From positions 1,863,501-1,927,500 of the forward strand of contig NZ_CP027218.1 in NCBI RefSeq assembly GCF_004124275.1: a DNA stretch of 64,000 nucleotides, in the 5' to 3' direction. The position numbers and the translations under genes were made by a program. Positions within the stretch are counted from its first letter, which is position 1; the number at the start of each line of letters is the position of its first letter. Of the stretch, positions 9,016 to 18,560 are shown one piece after another. Under the pieces are notes generated by a model. The model searched no databases and was not told where the DNA came from. It was given only the letters and a program-made list of their open reading frames with translations. Source of the stretch: Pseudomonas sp. DTU12.3. GTDB lineage: Bacteria; Pseudomonadota; Gammaproteobacteria; Pseudomonadales; Pseudomonadaceae.

Positions 9016-9549
9016 TTAGTCAATTGGCTTCACAAGCCTACCCTCTGCGTCGAACTCAAAACCCAGCTGACGGTAAAGCGCAATGACGCCTTCGAGAGGT
9101 TCCTGAATTTCAATTTGCGTGCTGCCGATGATTCGCGCGAAGTGGGTCACCGCTGTCAAAGCAAACGTTGCTACACGGCTTTTAAGAGGGTGATCGTTAC
9201 CTGGTTTGCCCTCCAGACGCACAATTTTCACCCGCAACCGGCTCTGATTCGGATTGGCAAAGCAAAGCCCGCACAACTCCTGATCGAACCAGATCGCCAA
9301 ATCGAAACCAAGCGGTTCCTTGGCCTTCCACCTGACAACGTCTAGCCAGGAAAAATGGGGATCGAGCCATTCTTCATAGGCATCCAGCGCCTGAGCATCG
9401 ATTGCTTCGAAGCGAACTTTGGAGTGGTCGACATCCACTATTCCTTGAAGCTGTAAGTCTTCATGCAGTTTTGCGAAGGTAATCCCGGCCTGTTTCCTGG
9501 CTTGCGACCTGTACACCTGATACCGCAGATATGTCCGTTCCCTTGGCAT
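9016..9549 (-). CDS. GNAT-like N-acetyltransferase
   Basis: This 177-aa protein ends with the GNAT-like segment G-V-I-A-L-Y-R-Q-L-G-F-E-F-D. The middle contains W-F-D-Q-E-L-C-G-L-C-F and a strand V-K-I-V-R-L-E-G-K-P. The P-loop for acetyl-CoA is not the classical Q/RxxGxG/A, so this is a divergent member. ATG 9549 (M-P-R-E-R-T-Y-L) is preferred over the upstream frame to 9663, which is low complexity. The substrate is unknown. Confidence 0.65.
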   Translation of the reverse strand: MPRERTYLRYQVYRSQARKQAGITFAKLHEDLQLQGIVDVDHSKVRFEAIDAQALDAYEEWLDPHFSWLDVVRWKAKEPLGFDLAIWFDQELCGLCFANPNQSRLRVKIVRLEGKPGNDHPLKSRVATFALTAVTHFARIIGSTQIEIQEPLEGVIALYRQLGFEFDAEGRLVKPID

Positions 9550-9738
9550 GTGATTTCGTACATTCCTTGTACTCCGTGGCTGGATGCTGCTATTGCAATT
9601 CAGCCTATTGATCCCCCTCCCAATTGTCGCTACCGGCCCTTTGCCCAAATCATTGCAATCCATGTCCCACGCTGGTTATAGTCGGCGCTCGTGAGTCGCA
9701 CGGCTCATATTCCAATCCTTCAAAAAAGATCTGCCCCA

Positions 9739-9903
9739 ATGCCTGCATCCCTCATCAACGCGGTAGTCGATTCAGCGGTCAACGCTGGCGTCGTGCCGTG
9801 CGGGAATCAGCAGCCCAAGCAGATCAGTCATTACCCTCCACCTGTCAGTAGTCCGCCGGTGTGCGCAGTCGTATCACCGCCGGGCGTTGGCGTTTCGGGC
9901 TGA
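9739..9903 (+). CDS. Possible small proline-rich protein, 54 aa
   Basis: This short ORF begins M-P-A-S-L-I-N-A-V-V-D-S-A-V-N-A-G-V-V-P-C-G-N and continues into a P/S/V-rich tail ending G-V-G-V-S-G. An upstream in-frame ATG exists at 9691. No strong ribosome site is visible. The compositional pattern (amphipathic helix, then proline-rich tail) and the lack of another gene in this 450-bp gap favour coding, but this is tentative. Confidence 0.4.
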   Translation: MPASLINAVVDSAVNAGVVPCGNQQPKQISHYPPPVSSPPVCAVVSPPGVGVSG

Positions 9904-9998
9904 TCGGCATTTTTTGCTGAGTCCTGCGCCCGCCAGAAACCCCTACTGAATTTCAGCTTCGGCTGAGTTGGCTATTTGCCTGACTACAGGTGGTATTC

Positions 9999-10862
9999 AT
10001 GTTTGTCCTTTCGAAAAAAACCGCGCTCGCGGCGACGTCCACGAGCCTGTTCGTTCTGCTGTGGAGCAGTGGCGCGATCTTCTCCAAATGGGGCCTGGCC
10101 CACGCTTCACCGTTTGCCTTTCTGCTGATTCGCTTCGCGATTGCCTTGTGCGGGCTGGCGCTGTTGGCGCCGTTGCTCAAGCTGAAGTTGCCCAAGGGCG
10201 GCAAGCCGATGCTCTACGCGATTGCCACGGGCGTGGTGTTGCTGGGGGCCTATCAGATTTTTTATCTGCTGGCCCTGAACAGCAAAGTCACGCCGGGGGT
10301 GATGGCAACCATCATGGGCGTGCAGCCAATCCTGACCGTGGTGTTGATGGAGCGGCAGCGTTCGGCGAGCCGGATGTTCGGTCTGGCGTTGGGGCTGGCC
10401 GGGCTGATCATGGTGGTTTACCAGGGCATCGGTCTGGCCGGGATGTCGTGGGCGGGGATGCTCTTCGGTTTACTGGCGCTGGCGAGCATGACGCTGGGTT
10501 CGATCATGCAGAAACGCATCACCGACAATCCGCTCGGTACGCTGCCGGTGCAGTACCTGGCGGGACTGTTGTTGTGCGCGATCTTCGTGCCGTTCCAGCC
10601 ATTCCACTTTGAACACAGCGCGGGTTTCATCGTGCCGGTGTTGTGGATGGGACTGGTGGTCTCGGTGCTGGCGACCCTGTTGCTGTATCGGCTGATCGCG
10701 CGGGGCAATCTGGTGAATGTCACCAGTCTGTTCTATCTGGTGCCGGCGGTGACGGCGGTGATGGATTACCTGATTTTCGGCAATCGCCTGGCGGCGTTAA
10801 GCGTGCTGGGCATGCTGTTGATCATCATCGGCCTGGCATTCGTATTCCGTAAACCCCTGTAG
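9999..10862 (+). CDS. DMT-family (EamA) transporter
   Basis: This 287-aa inner-membrane protein has about ten hydrophobic segments in two EamA repeats: first repeat S-L-F-V-L-L-W-S-S-G-A-I-F-S-K-W-G, second L-A-S-M-T-L-G-S-I-M-Q-K-R-I. The family exports amino acids or other metabolites; the substrate is not predictable. ATG 9999 has AGGTGG upstream. The TAG stop is formed inside the REP palindrome that separates it from the convergent DMT gene. Confidence 0.88.
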   Translation: MFVLSKKTALAATSTSLFVLLWSSGAIFSKWGLAHASPFAFLLIRFAIALCGLALLAPLLKLKLPKGGKPMLYAIATGVVLLGAYQIFYLLALNSKVTPGVMATIMGVQPILTVVLMERQRSASRMFGLALGLAGLIMVVYQGIGLAGMSWAGMLFGLLALASMTLGSIMQKRITDNPLGTLPVQYLAGLLLCAIFVPFQPFHFEHSAGFIVPVLWMGLVVSVLATLLLYRLIARGNLVNVTSLFYLVPAVTAVMDYLIFGNRLAALSVLGMLLIIIGLAFVFRKPL

Positions 10863-10941
10863 GAGCTGCCGCAGGCTGCGATTTTTTGATCTTGCTTTCA
10901 AAAAATCGAAATCAAAAGATCGAGCCTGCGGCATCGCCTAC
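10858..10941. repeat. REP pair between convergent transporter genes
   Basis: Inverted REP copies (TGTAGGAGCTGCCGCAGGCT on the left, a degenerate GCCTGCGGCATCGCCTACC on the right) with an A/T-rich centre. The repeat supplies the stop codons of both neighbours: TAG at 10860-10862 for the left gene and TAG (minus strand, 10938-10940) for the right gene. Confidence 0.85.
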
Positions 10942-11846
10942 CGGGTGTTCACTTCAACAGGTTTTACCGCAGCAGGTTTCACCACCAGCCACAACGCCAG
11001 CGCAATCAACACCCCGCCATACACATGCGCCATCGATAACGGCTCATCCAGCAGCAACGCCCCCCACAGCACGCCGAACGGCGGGATCATGAAGGTCACG
11101 GTCATCGACTTGACCGGGCCGATCGAGCTGAGCAGGCGGAAATAAATGATGTAGGCAAACGCCGTACACCCCAGGCCCAGACCGAGCAGCGACAGCCAGA
11201 CATTCCAGCCGCCCCAACTGGCTGGTGGCGCGGTGATGACGCTGTAGCCGAACAGCGGCAACAGAAACAACGTCGCCCCGAGCATGCTGCCCAGTGCCGA
11301 CAGTCGCGGATCGAGTCCGCCGGCCTGATCCAGCCAGCGCCGCGCCAAAAACCCGGCAAAACCGTAGCAGGTGGTCGCCAGCAGGCAGGCGAGGGCGCCC
11401 ATCAGCAGTTGCAGATCGAACGCAACGGGACCGGCACGGGTCAGCACGCCGACGCCGAACAGACCGAGAAAGACGCCGCTGAACTTGGCGATGGTGAGTT
11501 TCTCACTGAAAAACAACGCGCCGATCAGCACACCCATCAACGGCGTGGTGGCGTTGAAAATCGCCGAATAGCCGGCGGGCAACACTTGCGCGGCGACTGA
11601 ATAGAGCGTTGCCGGCAGCCCGGAATTGATAACGCCGAGCAGCATCACGGTCTTCAGTTTGCCTTTGAAATCCCAGCTGATGCGCATCAGGCCAAGAATC
11701 ACCAGCAGCCCGGCGGCGGCGATCGACACGCGAAAGAACGCCGTCGGGATCGAGCCGATCACCGGCGCAATCACACGCATGAACAGAAAACTCGCGCCCC
11801 AGATGGCTGCCAGCGACAACATACGGAACATATCGACAGGGCTCAC
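10938..11846 (-). CDS. DMT-family (EamA) transporter
   Basis: This 302-aa inner-membrane protein has ten predicted hydrophobic helices, opening M-S-P-V-D-M-F-R-M-L-S-L-A-A-I-W-G-A-S-F with the conserved A-x-x-W-G-x-x-F of EamA proteins. The second repeat ends in P-F-G-V-L-W-G-A-L-L-L-D-E-P-L. A charged C-terminal tail follows. It is convergent with the DMT gene at 9999 but not a close duplicate. Substrate unknown. Confidence 0.88.
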   Translation of the reverse strand: MSPVDMFRMLSLAAIWGASFLFMRVIAPVIGSIPTAFFRVSIAAAGLLVILGLMRISWDFKGKLKTVMLLGVINSGLPATLYSVAAQVLPAGYSAIFNATTPLMGVLIGALFFSEKLTIAKFSGVFLGLFGVGVLTRAGPVAFDLQLLMGALACLLATTCYGFAGFLARRWLDQAGGLDPRLSALGSMLGATLFLLPLFGYSVITAPPASWGGWNVWLSLLGLGLGCTAFAYIIYFRLLSSIGPVKSMTVTFMIPPFGVLWGALLLDEPLSMAHVYGGVLIALALWLVVKPAAVKPVEVNTR

Positions 11847-11935
11847 GGCGGGGCTCCTTCCTTGATCGGGACGAGAGTGTTGCCGAGCGCCCTGATGAAG
11901 GCAACCGCTATTCGGGCGTTTAACTTTTTTACCTG

Positions 11936-12090
11936 GAGCACAAATCGCCTGACCAGCCGGTTGAGGTCAACCGCCTGGCGCGACAATTGCTGGCTGGTCG
12001 CTGAGGTCACCGCCGGCAATGCGCCGCGCCAGGCCAGGCGCCTGATTGATCGGCATGGTAATGCTGCGGGTCAGTTGCAAAAAACTGTGT
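11936..12090 (-). pseudogene. Remnant of a methyl-accepting chemotaxis protein (HAMP piece joined to the extreme C-terminus)
   Basis: In one minus frame, about 12090-12000 reads T-R-S-I-T-M-P-I-N-Q-A-P-G-L-A-R-R-I-A-G-G-D-L-S-D-Q when split into short runs, the classic HAMP pattern of Pseudomonas chemoreceptors. In another minus frame, about 12010-11936 reads S-Q-Q-L-S-R-Q-A-V-D-L-N-R-L-V-R-R-F-V-L, the usual last residues of the same receptors. The ligand domain, the membrane part and the roughly 300-residue signalling hairpin are missing, and the two pieces are out of frame. It is a decayed gene with a large internal deletion. The rest of 11847-12244 shows nothing recognisable apart from the promoter space of aceK. 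Confidence 0.7.
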
Positions 12091-12244
12091 CGAACTCAAG
12101 GGCTCCGTCGCGAGCAAGTCCGGCTACTACCGGGATCGCTGTACGAACTTGCCGCGCTTTTGGCAGAAATTGCACTTCACCTGCGCACGCTTACGTGGCT
12201 AAGCTCAGGCATGGATTTCCAAACGCACGCCGAGGGTCTCTTCT

Positions 12245-13966
12245 ATGCCGCAGCAATGGCCAGCCACCGACATCGCCCGCATGATCCTCGATGGCTTTGA
12301 CGATTACCGCGAGCATTTCCGCCGGATCACCGACGGCGCCCGCGAGCGCTTCGAGCAGGCGCGCTGGCAGGAGACGCAAACCGCGTCGGCGGCGCGGATC
12401 AATCTCTATGAAGAGAAGGTCGGCGAAACCATCGCCCGCCTGCGCGAATATTTCGACGACGAAGCGCTGATGAACGTCAATTGCTGGCCGCTGGTGAAAA
12501 GTGCCTACATCAGCGTCATCGACCTGCGTTTCGACGATGAGTTGTCCGAGACCTGGTACAACTCGATTTTCTGCGGACTGTTCAGCCACGACCTGATCAG
12601 CGATGGCTGCATGTTCATCCACACCACGCGCCCGAGCCTGCGCCGTGCCCGCGCCGCGCAAACCCGCACCTACAAGCCACAAGGCCAGTTGTCGGGGATG
12701 CTCGCCAGCATCTTCGCCGACTACCGTTTCAGCGAGGATTACGCCGATTTGTCGGGCGACCTGCAGCGCCTCGAAGCGCAACTGCGCGAAAACCTGCCGG
12801 ACTGGGTGTGCAAAGACCCGGAACTGGCCGTCGAGCTGTTTTCTTCAGTGTTGTACCGCAACAAGGGCGCGTACCTGGTCGGACGCATCTACACCCGCGA
12901 CGAACAATGGCCGCTGGTGATTCCGTTGCTGCACCGCGAAGGGCGCGGGATTCAGATCGATGCGTTGATCACTGACGAAGCCGATGTGTCGATCATCTTC
13001 TCGTTCACCCGTTCGTATTTCATGGTCGATGTCCCGGTGCCGGCGGAGTTCATCGGCTTCCTGCGGCGCATCCTGCCGGGCAAGCACATCGCCGAGCTGT
13101 ACACCTCGATCGGTTTCTACAAGCACGGCAAATCCGAGTTCTATCGTGCACTGATCAATCACCTGGCCAACACCGACGATCAGTTCATCATGGCCCCGGG
13201 CGTGCGCGGCATGGTCATGAGCGTGTTCACCCTGCCGGGCTTCAACACCGTGTTCAAGATCATCAAGGATCGTTTCTCGCCGTCGAAAAACGTCGACCGG
13301 GCGACGGTGATCGAGAAATACCGACTGGTGAAAAGCGTCGACCGGGTAGGGCGCATGGCCGATACCCAGGAGTTCGCCGATTTCCGCTTTCCGCTGACCA
13401 AGTTTGATCCGGCGTGCCTTGAGGAGTTACTGGAAGTGGCCGCGTCGACGGTATCGGTCGAAGGCGACACGGTGCTGATTCGTCACTGCTGGACCGAGCG
13501 GCGAATGACCCCGCTCAACCTCTATCTGGAAAACGCCAACGACGCGCAGGTGCGCGAGGCGCTGGAGGATTACGGGCTGGCGATCAAACAACTGGCGGCG
13601 GCGAATATCTTTCCCGGTGACATGCTGCTGAAGAACTTTGGCGTTACTCGTCACGGTCGGGTGGTGTTTTATGACTACGACGAGATCTGCTTCCTCACCG
13701 AAGCCAACTTCCGCCACATTCCTGCGCCGCGCACTCCTGAAGACGAAATGGCCTCCGAACCCTGGTACTCGATCGGACCGCTGGACGTGTTCCCCGAGGA
13801 ATTTCCACCGTTCCTGTTCGCCGATTCCGGACAGCGCAAGTTGTTCGATCAACTGCATGGCGAGCTGTACAACGCCGATTACTGGAAGAGCCTGCAAGAG
13901 GCAATTCGCGCCGGCAAAGTCATCGACGTCTTCCCGTACCGCCGCAAAGGCCTCGATAACGAATAG
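12245..13966 (+). CDS. aceK: Isocitrate dehydrogenase kinase/phosphatase
   Basis: This 573-aa bifunctional enzyme phosphorylates and dephosphorylates isocitrate dehydrogenase and so sets the split between TCA cycle and glyoxylate bypass. The whole-length family pattern is visible: N-terminal [15 protein letters not shown], central [14 protein letters not shown], the [19 protein letters not shown] kinase core, and C-terminal P-E-E-F-P-P-F-L. Length matches the family. It stands alone here, apart from aceA/aceB. Confidence 0.96.
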   Translation: MPQQWPATDIARMILDGFDDYREHFRRITDGARERFEQARWQETQTASAARINLYEEKVGETIARLREYFDDEALMNVNCWPLVKSAYISVIDLRFDDELSETWYNSIFCGLFSHDLISDGCMFIHTTRPSLRRARAAQTRTYKPQGQLSGMLASIFADYRFSEDYADLSGDLQRLEAQLRENLPDWVCKDPELAVELFSSVLYRNKGAYLVGRIYTRDEQWPLVIPLLHREGRGIQIDALITDEADVSIIFSFTRSYFMVDVPVPAEFIGFLRRILPGKHIAELYTSIGFYKHGKSEFYRALINHLANTDDQFIMAPGVRGMVMSVFTLPGFNTVFKIIKDRFSPSKNVDRATVIEKYRLVKSVDRVGRMADTQEFADFRFPLTKFDPACLEELLEVAASTVSVEGDTVLIRHCWTERRMTPLNLYLENANDAQVREALEDYGLAIKQLAAANIFPGDMLLKNFGVTRHGRVVFYDYDEICFLTEANFRHIPAPRTPEDEMASEPWYSIGPLDVFPEEFPPFLFADSGQRKLFDQLHGELYNADYWKSLQEAIRAGKVIDVFPYRRKGLDNE

Positions 13967-13980
13967 CCCTTTTAAAAAAC

Positions 13981-14159
13981 ACCCTCACCCCAGCCCTCTT
14001 CCGGAGGGAGAGGGGGCCGACCGAGGTGTCTTGCGTCAGGCACCGACCTGAAAGGGCTTGGCGATTATGGATTCGGTGATGCGCGTTCAGGTCGGTGAAG
14101 CTGGCAAAGTTGACTCGGTCGGTCCCCTCTCCCTCCGGGAGAGGGCTAGGGTGAGGGTT
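13981..14159. repeat. Inverted repeat pair of CCCTCACCC...CTCTCCC type
   Basis: A copy at 13981-14030 (ACCCTCACCCCAGCCCTCTT) is mirrored at about 14112-14159 (GAGAGGGCTAGGGTGAGGGT), with about 80 bp of spacer, between aceK and hrpA. This is a different dispersed family from the GTAGGAGCTGCC elements. Confidence 0.8.
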
Positions 14160-14242
14160 GCAATCCCCCTGACACGCCACAAATTCCCCAAATCTGCGAC
14201 AATCGGCCCCCTGCATAAACAGACGACCGAATTGCGTACCCG

Positions 14243-17200
14243 ATGACCGACGAATCGCCCTCCATCGACAAACTGCTGAAAAACCTCGACCACGCCATGC
14301 TTGCCGACCGCCACCGGCTGCGCCGGCAGTTGCTTGAGCTGCGCAAGAAACCCGATGAGGCCAAACTGGCCCAGTGGGTCGTGCGCATGCAGGCGTCCTG
14401 TGATCAGGTGCTGGCCCGCCGCGCCAGTCTGCCGGTGATTCGCTACGACGACAGTTTGCCGATTGCGGCCAAGCGCGACGAAATCAAAAAGGCGCTGGAA
14501 AAGCATCAGGTGCTGATCATCGCCGGCGAAACCGGCTCGGGTAAAACCACCCAGTTGCCGAAAATCTGTCTGGAGATCGGTCGCGGCCAGCACGGTTTGA
14601 TCGGTCACACCCAGCCGCGTCGAATTGCTGCGCGCAGCGTCGCCAGCCGGGTTGCCGAAGAACTCGGCACACCGCTCGGGTCGCTGGTCGGTTATCAGGT
14701 ACGTTTTGAAGATCAAAGCGATTCCAATACGCTGATCAAACTGATGACCGACGGCATTCTGCTCGCGGAAACCCAGAATGACCGCCACCTCGAACGCTAC
14801 GACACGATCATCGTCGACGAGGCGCACGAGCGCAGCCTCAACATCGATTTCCTGCTCGGTTACCTGAAAACCCTGCTGCCGCGTCGCCCGGATCTGAAAG
14901 TCATCATCACCTCGGCGACCATCGATCTGGAGCGCTTCTCCAAGCACTTCGACGATGCACCGATTGTCGAGGTGTCGGGTCGCACGTTCCCGGTCGATAC
15001 CTGGTATCGCCCGCTGACCCTTGAGCAGGACGAAGAGGGCAACCGCGTTGAGGATGACCTGACGGTGGATCAGGCGATTCTCGCCACCCTCGATGAAATC
15101 GCCGCTTACGAGCGCAGCGAACGCCGCAGTCCCGGCGACGTGCTGGTGTTCCTGCCGGGCGAGCGCGAGATTCGCGACGCCGCCGACATGTTGCGCAAGG
15201 CTCAGCTCAAACACACTGAAATCCTGCCGCTGTATGCGCGCCTTTCCCCGGCCGAGCAACAACGGATTTTCCAGTCGCATCCGGGCCGTCGTGTGGTGCT
15301 GGCAACCAACGTCGCCGAGACTTCGCTGACCGTGCCGGGCATCCGTTACGTGATCGACAGCGGCACCGCGCGCATCAGCCGCTACAGCTATCGCGCCAAG
15401 GTTCAGCGCTTGCCGATCGAGGCGATTTCCCAGGCCAGCGCCAACCAGCGTAAAGGTCGCTGCGGCCGGGTCGAGCCGGGTATCTGCATTCGGTTGTACA
15501 GCGAAGAAGATTTCCTCGGTCGTCCGGAATTTACCGATCCGGAGATTCTGCGTACCAACCTTGCCGCCGTTATTTTGCAGATGCTGCATCTGCGCCTTGG
15601 CGAAATCACCGCGTTCCCGTTCATCGAGCCGCCGGACGGCAAGGCCATCAGCGACGGTTTCAACCTCCTGCAAGAACTTTCGGCGGTGGATCGCAACAGT
15701 CAGCTGACGCCGCTCGGTCGCCAATTGGCGCGCCTGCCGGTCGACCCGCGCATGGGCCGCATGCTGCTTGAAGCGGCCAAGCTCGGCAGCCTGCAGGAAG
15801 TGCTGATCGTCGCCAGTGCGATGTCGATTCAGGATCCGCGCGAGCGCCCACCGGAGCGTCAGCAAGCCGCCGATCAAGCCCACGCGCAATGGAAAGACAT
15901 CGACTCCGACTTCGCCGGATTGGTGAATTTATGGCGTGGTTTTGAAGAACAGCGCCAGGCATTGACCGCGAGCCCGCTGCGCAACTGGTGCCGGAAGAAC
16001 TTCCTCAACTATCTGCGTCTACGCGAATGGCGCGATTCCCATCGCCAGTTGAGCCTGATCTGCCGCGACATGCAGCTCAGCCTGAACAAAGAGCCGGCGG
16101 ATTACCCGAAACTGCACAAAGCGGTGCTGGTCGGTCTGCTCAGCCAGATCGGCCAGAAAACCGAGGACGGTGATTATCTCGGCGCGCGTCAGCGACGTTT
16201 CTGGATTCATCCGTCGTCGGGCATCGGCAAGAAGCGCCCGCAATGGCTGATGACTGCCGAACTGGTGGAAACCACCAAGCTCTACGCGCGCATGGTCGCC
16301 AAGATCGACGCTGACTGGATCGAACCGCTGGCCGGGCACCTGATCAAGAAAAACCATTTCGAACCGCACTGGGAGAAGAAGCGCGGCCAGGTCGTGGCGT
16401 TTGAACAGATCACCCTGTTCGGCCTGATCGTGGTCGGTCGCCGCCCGGTGCATTACGGCCCGGTTGATCCGGTGGTTTCGCGTGAGCTGTTCATCCGCGA
16501 AGGTCTGGTGCGCGGCGAGATTCAATCCCGAGCCAAGTGCCTCACCGCCAATAAACAACTGCTGGAACAGCTCGACGAACTCGAAGCGAAGGCCCGTCGC
16601 CGCGACATTCTTGCCGACGAAGAAACCCTGTACGCGTTCTACGACGCGCGCTTGCCGGCGGAGATTCACCAGACCGCGACCTTCGACAGCTGGTATCGGG
16701 TCAACAGTCAGAAAGACCCACAGCTGTTGATCATGCGCGAAGAAGACGTGCTCGCCCGTGAGGCCAGTGAGGTCACCGCGCTGCATTATCCGGACACGCT
16801 GCACATCGGCGATCTGGAGTTGGCGCTGACCTATCACTTCGAACCCAATCACCCGCGCGACGGCGTGACCCTGCGCGTGCCGGCGCCGCTGCTGCCGATG
16901 CTGCCGCCGGAACGTCTGGAATGGTTGGTGCCGGGGTTGATCGAAGCCAAGTGCATCGCCCTCGTGCGTAACTTGCCAAAAGCCTTGCGCAAGAATTTCG
17001 TGCCGGTGCCGGACTTCATCAAGGCTGCCTTGCAACGCATGACCTTTGCCGAAGGTTCGTTGCCGCAAGCACTGGGCCGTGAATTGCTGCGCATGACCGG
17101 CGCGCGGGTCAACGATGAGGCGTGGGCGGAAGCTGAGCAAGGGGTCGAAGGGCATCTGCGGATGAACCTGGAAATCGTCGATGGCCAAGGCAAGTTCCTT

Positions 17201-18154
17201 GGTGAAGGACGCGATCTGGCCGAGCTGACCGCGCGGTTTGCCGAAGCCAGTCAGGCCGCGTTGGCCGTGCCGCAAAGTGCGAAAAGCCAGCAGCCGGTCG
17301 AGGCGAAAGTCTTCGCGCCGGTCGCGGAAAAGACTCAGCAGAAGATCGCCGGGCTGTCGATGACGGTGTATCCGGCACTGGTCGAAGAGGGCGGTACGGT
17401 CAAGGAAGGGCGCTTCTCAACGCCGGCCGAAGCCGAGTTTCAACACCGTCGCGCGTTGCAGCGGTTGTTGATGCAGCAACTCGCCGAGCCGGCCAAGTTC
17501 CTCCGTGGCAAGTTACCGGGGCAGACCGAACTGGGCCTGCTCTATCGCGAGTTGGGTCGGGTCGATGCGCTGGTCGAAGACATTCTGCTGGCCAGCCTCG
17601 ACAGCTGCATTCTCGAAGGCGAAGACCCATTGCCGCGTGATGGTGCCGGGTTGGCGGCATTGGCCGAGCGCAAACGCGGGGGCTGGACTGAACATGCCGA
17701 ACGCGTGGCGCGGTTGACGCTGGATATCCTGAAAATCTGGCACGGGCTGCAAAAGCGCTTCAAGGGCAAGATCGATCTGGCCCAGGCTGTGGCACTGAAC
17801 GACATCAAGCAGCAGATCAACAATCTGGTGTATCCGGGGTTTGTCCGCGAGACGCCGATGCAGTGGCTCAAGGAACTGCCGCGTTACCTGAAGGCGGTCG
17901 AGCAGCGTTTCGAAAAACTGGGTGCGCAGGTGCAGAAAGATCGCGTCTGGAGCGGCGAACTCGCTGGCCTCTGGGCGCAATACCAGGCCCGCGCCGCCAA
18001 GCACGCGCAGGAAGGCAAGCGCGATCCGCAGCTCGAGTTGTACCGCTGGTGGCTGGAGGAATACCGGGTTTCGCTGTTCGCCCAGCAGTTGGGCACCAAA
18101 GCGCCGATCTCCGACAAACGCCTGAACAAACAGTGGAGCCAGGTAGAACCCTGA
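14243..18154 (+). CDS. hrpA: ATP-dependent RNA helicase HrpA (DEAH box)
   Basis: This 1303-aa DEAH/RHA helicase carries Walker A G-E-T-G-S-G-K-T at residues 95-102, the box I-I-V-D-E-A-H-E-R-S, motif III S-A-T, and the motif VI stretch Q-R-K-G-R-C-G-R. Winged-helix/ratchet and OB-type regions and a long HrpA-specific C-terminal extension (DUF3418-like) account for the length, which is normal for the family. In Gram-negative bacteria HrpA rescues stalled or collided ribosomes. The start at 14243 lies about 80 bp after the repeat pair. Confidence 0.95.
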   Translation: MTDESPSIDKLLKNLDHAMLADRHRLRRQLLELRKKPDEAKLAQWVVRMQASCDQVLARRASLPVIRYDDSLPIAAKRDEIKKALEKHQVLIIAGETGSGKTTQLPKICLEIGRGQHGLIGHTQPRRIAARSVASRVAEELGTPLGSLVGYQVRFEDQSDSNTLIKLMTDGILLAETQNDRHLERYDTIIVDEAHERSLNIDFLLGYLKTLLPRRPDLKVIITSATIDLERFSKHFDDAPIVEVSGRTFPVDTWYRPLTLEQDEEGNRVEDDLTVDQAILATLDEIAAYERSERRSPGDVLVFLPGEREIRDAADMLRKAQLKHTEILPLYARLSPAEQQRIFQSHPGRRVVLATNVAETSLTVPGIRYVIDSGTARISRYSYRAKVQRLPIEAISQASANQRKGRCGRVEPGICIRLYSEEDFLGRPEFTDPEILRTNLAAVILQMLHLRLGEITAFPFIEPPDGKAISDGFNLLQELSAVDRNSQLTPLGRQLARLPVDPRMGRMLLEAAKLGSLQEVLIVASAMSIQDPRERPPERQQAADQAHAQWKDIDSDFAGLVNLWRGFEEQRQALTASPLRNWCRKNFLNYLRLREWRDSHRQLSLICRDMQLSLNKEPADYPKLHKAVLVGLLSQIGQKTEDGDYLGARQRRFWIHPSSGIGKKRPQWLMTAELVETTKLYARMVAKIDADWIEPLAGHLIKKNHFEPHWEKKRGQVVAFEQITLFGLIVVGRRPVHYGPVDPVVSRELFIREGLVRGEIQSRAKCLTANKQLLEQLDELEAKARRRDILADEETLYAFYDARLPAEIHQTATFDSWYRVNSQKDPQLLIMREEDVLAREASEVTALHYPDTLHIGDLELALTYHFEPNHPRDGVTLRVPAPLLPMLPPERLEWLVPGLIEAKCIALVRNLPKALRKNFVPVPDFIKAALQRMTFAEGSLPQALGRELLRMTGARVNDEAWAEAEQGVEGHLRMNLEIVDGQGKFLGEGRDLAELTARFAEASQAALAVPQSAKSQQPVEAKVFAPVAEKTQQKIAGLSMTVYPALVEEGGTVKEGRFSTPAEAEFQHRRALQRLLMQQLAEPAKFLRGKLPGQTELGLLYRELGRVDALVEDILLASLDSCILEGEDPLPRDGAGLAALAERKRGGWTEHAERVARLTLDILKIWHGLQKRFKGKIDLAQAVALNDIKQQINNLVYPGFVRETPMQWLKELPRYLKAVEQRFEKLGAQVQKDRVWSGELAGLWAQYQARAAKHAQEGKRDPQLELYRWWLEEYRVSLFAQQLGTKAPISDKRLNKQWSQVEP

Positions 18155-18178
18155 GCCTGCAGCCATACACAAAGTCCC

Positions 18179-18330
18179 CTGTGGGAGCGGGCTTATGTGG
18201 CGAGGGGATTTATCCCCGTTGGGTGGCGAAGCCGCCCCAAAACCTACAACCTCGGTTCATCAGTCATACCGAGCGTGGTGGGTTGGCGACTGCTTCGCAG
18301 TCGAACGGGGATAAATCCCCTCGCCACAGA
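18179..18330. repeat. Inverted repeat with GGCGAGGGGATTTATCCCCG core
   Basis: The copy at about 18199-18221 (TGGCGAGGGGATTTATCCCC) is mirrored at about 18303-18327 (GGGGATAAATCCCCTCGCCA). Between them lies a smaller palindromic section. It occupies the first part of the 405-bp gap between hrpA and the FabH-like gene. Confidence 0.8.
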
Positions 18331-18383
18331 GTTGAGTTCATATAGTGAATGGCGGTTGTGCTTGAGAAAGGGGCCAAAAGCCT

Positions 18384-18415
18384 GCGTTTATGGCAAACTT
18401 CGCGACCATAAACGC
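18384..18415. promoter_or_regulatory. Perfect 10-bp dyad upstream of the FabH-like gene
   Basis: GCGTTTATGG (18384-18393) and CCATAAACGC (18406-18415) form a perfect inverted repeat with a 12-nt centre, 145 bp before the start of the ketoacyl synthase gene. There is no T-run, so an operator or RNA hairpin is more likely than a terminator. No regulator is identified. Confidence 0.5.
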
Positions 18416-18560
18416 CGGTTTCGCGACTCAGAGCCTTCGGCCCTGTCGCGCAGCGGAATAAAGCGATGCCAGGTTTGCATCCCCCGGATGGGAATAGACC
18501 CTTTGTGTGTTGGTACGACGGTTCCAGCACTTTCTGCCTGAACAGATTAGAGAAACGACC

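Noticed and set aside
11862..12284. 140-aa plus-strand frame before aceK
   Set aside because: It crosses the chemoreceptor remnant and overlaps the aceK start; composition is not protein-like.
14087..15889. 600-aa minus-strand frame opposite hrpA
   Set aside because: Shadow of hrpA; no RBS or recognisable domain.
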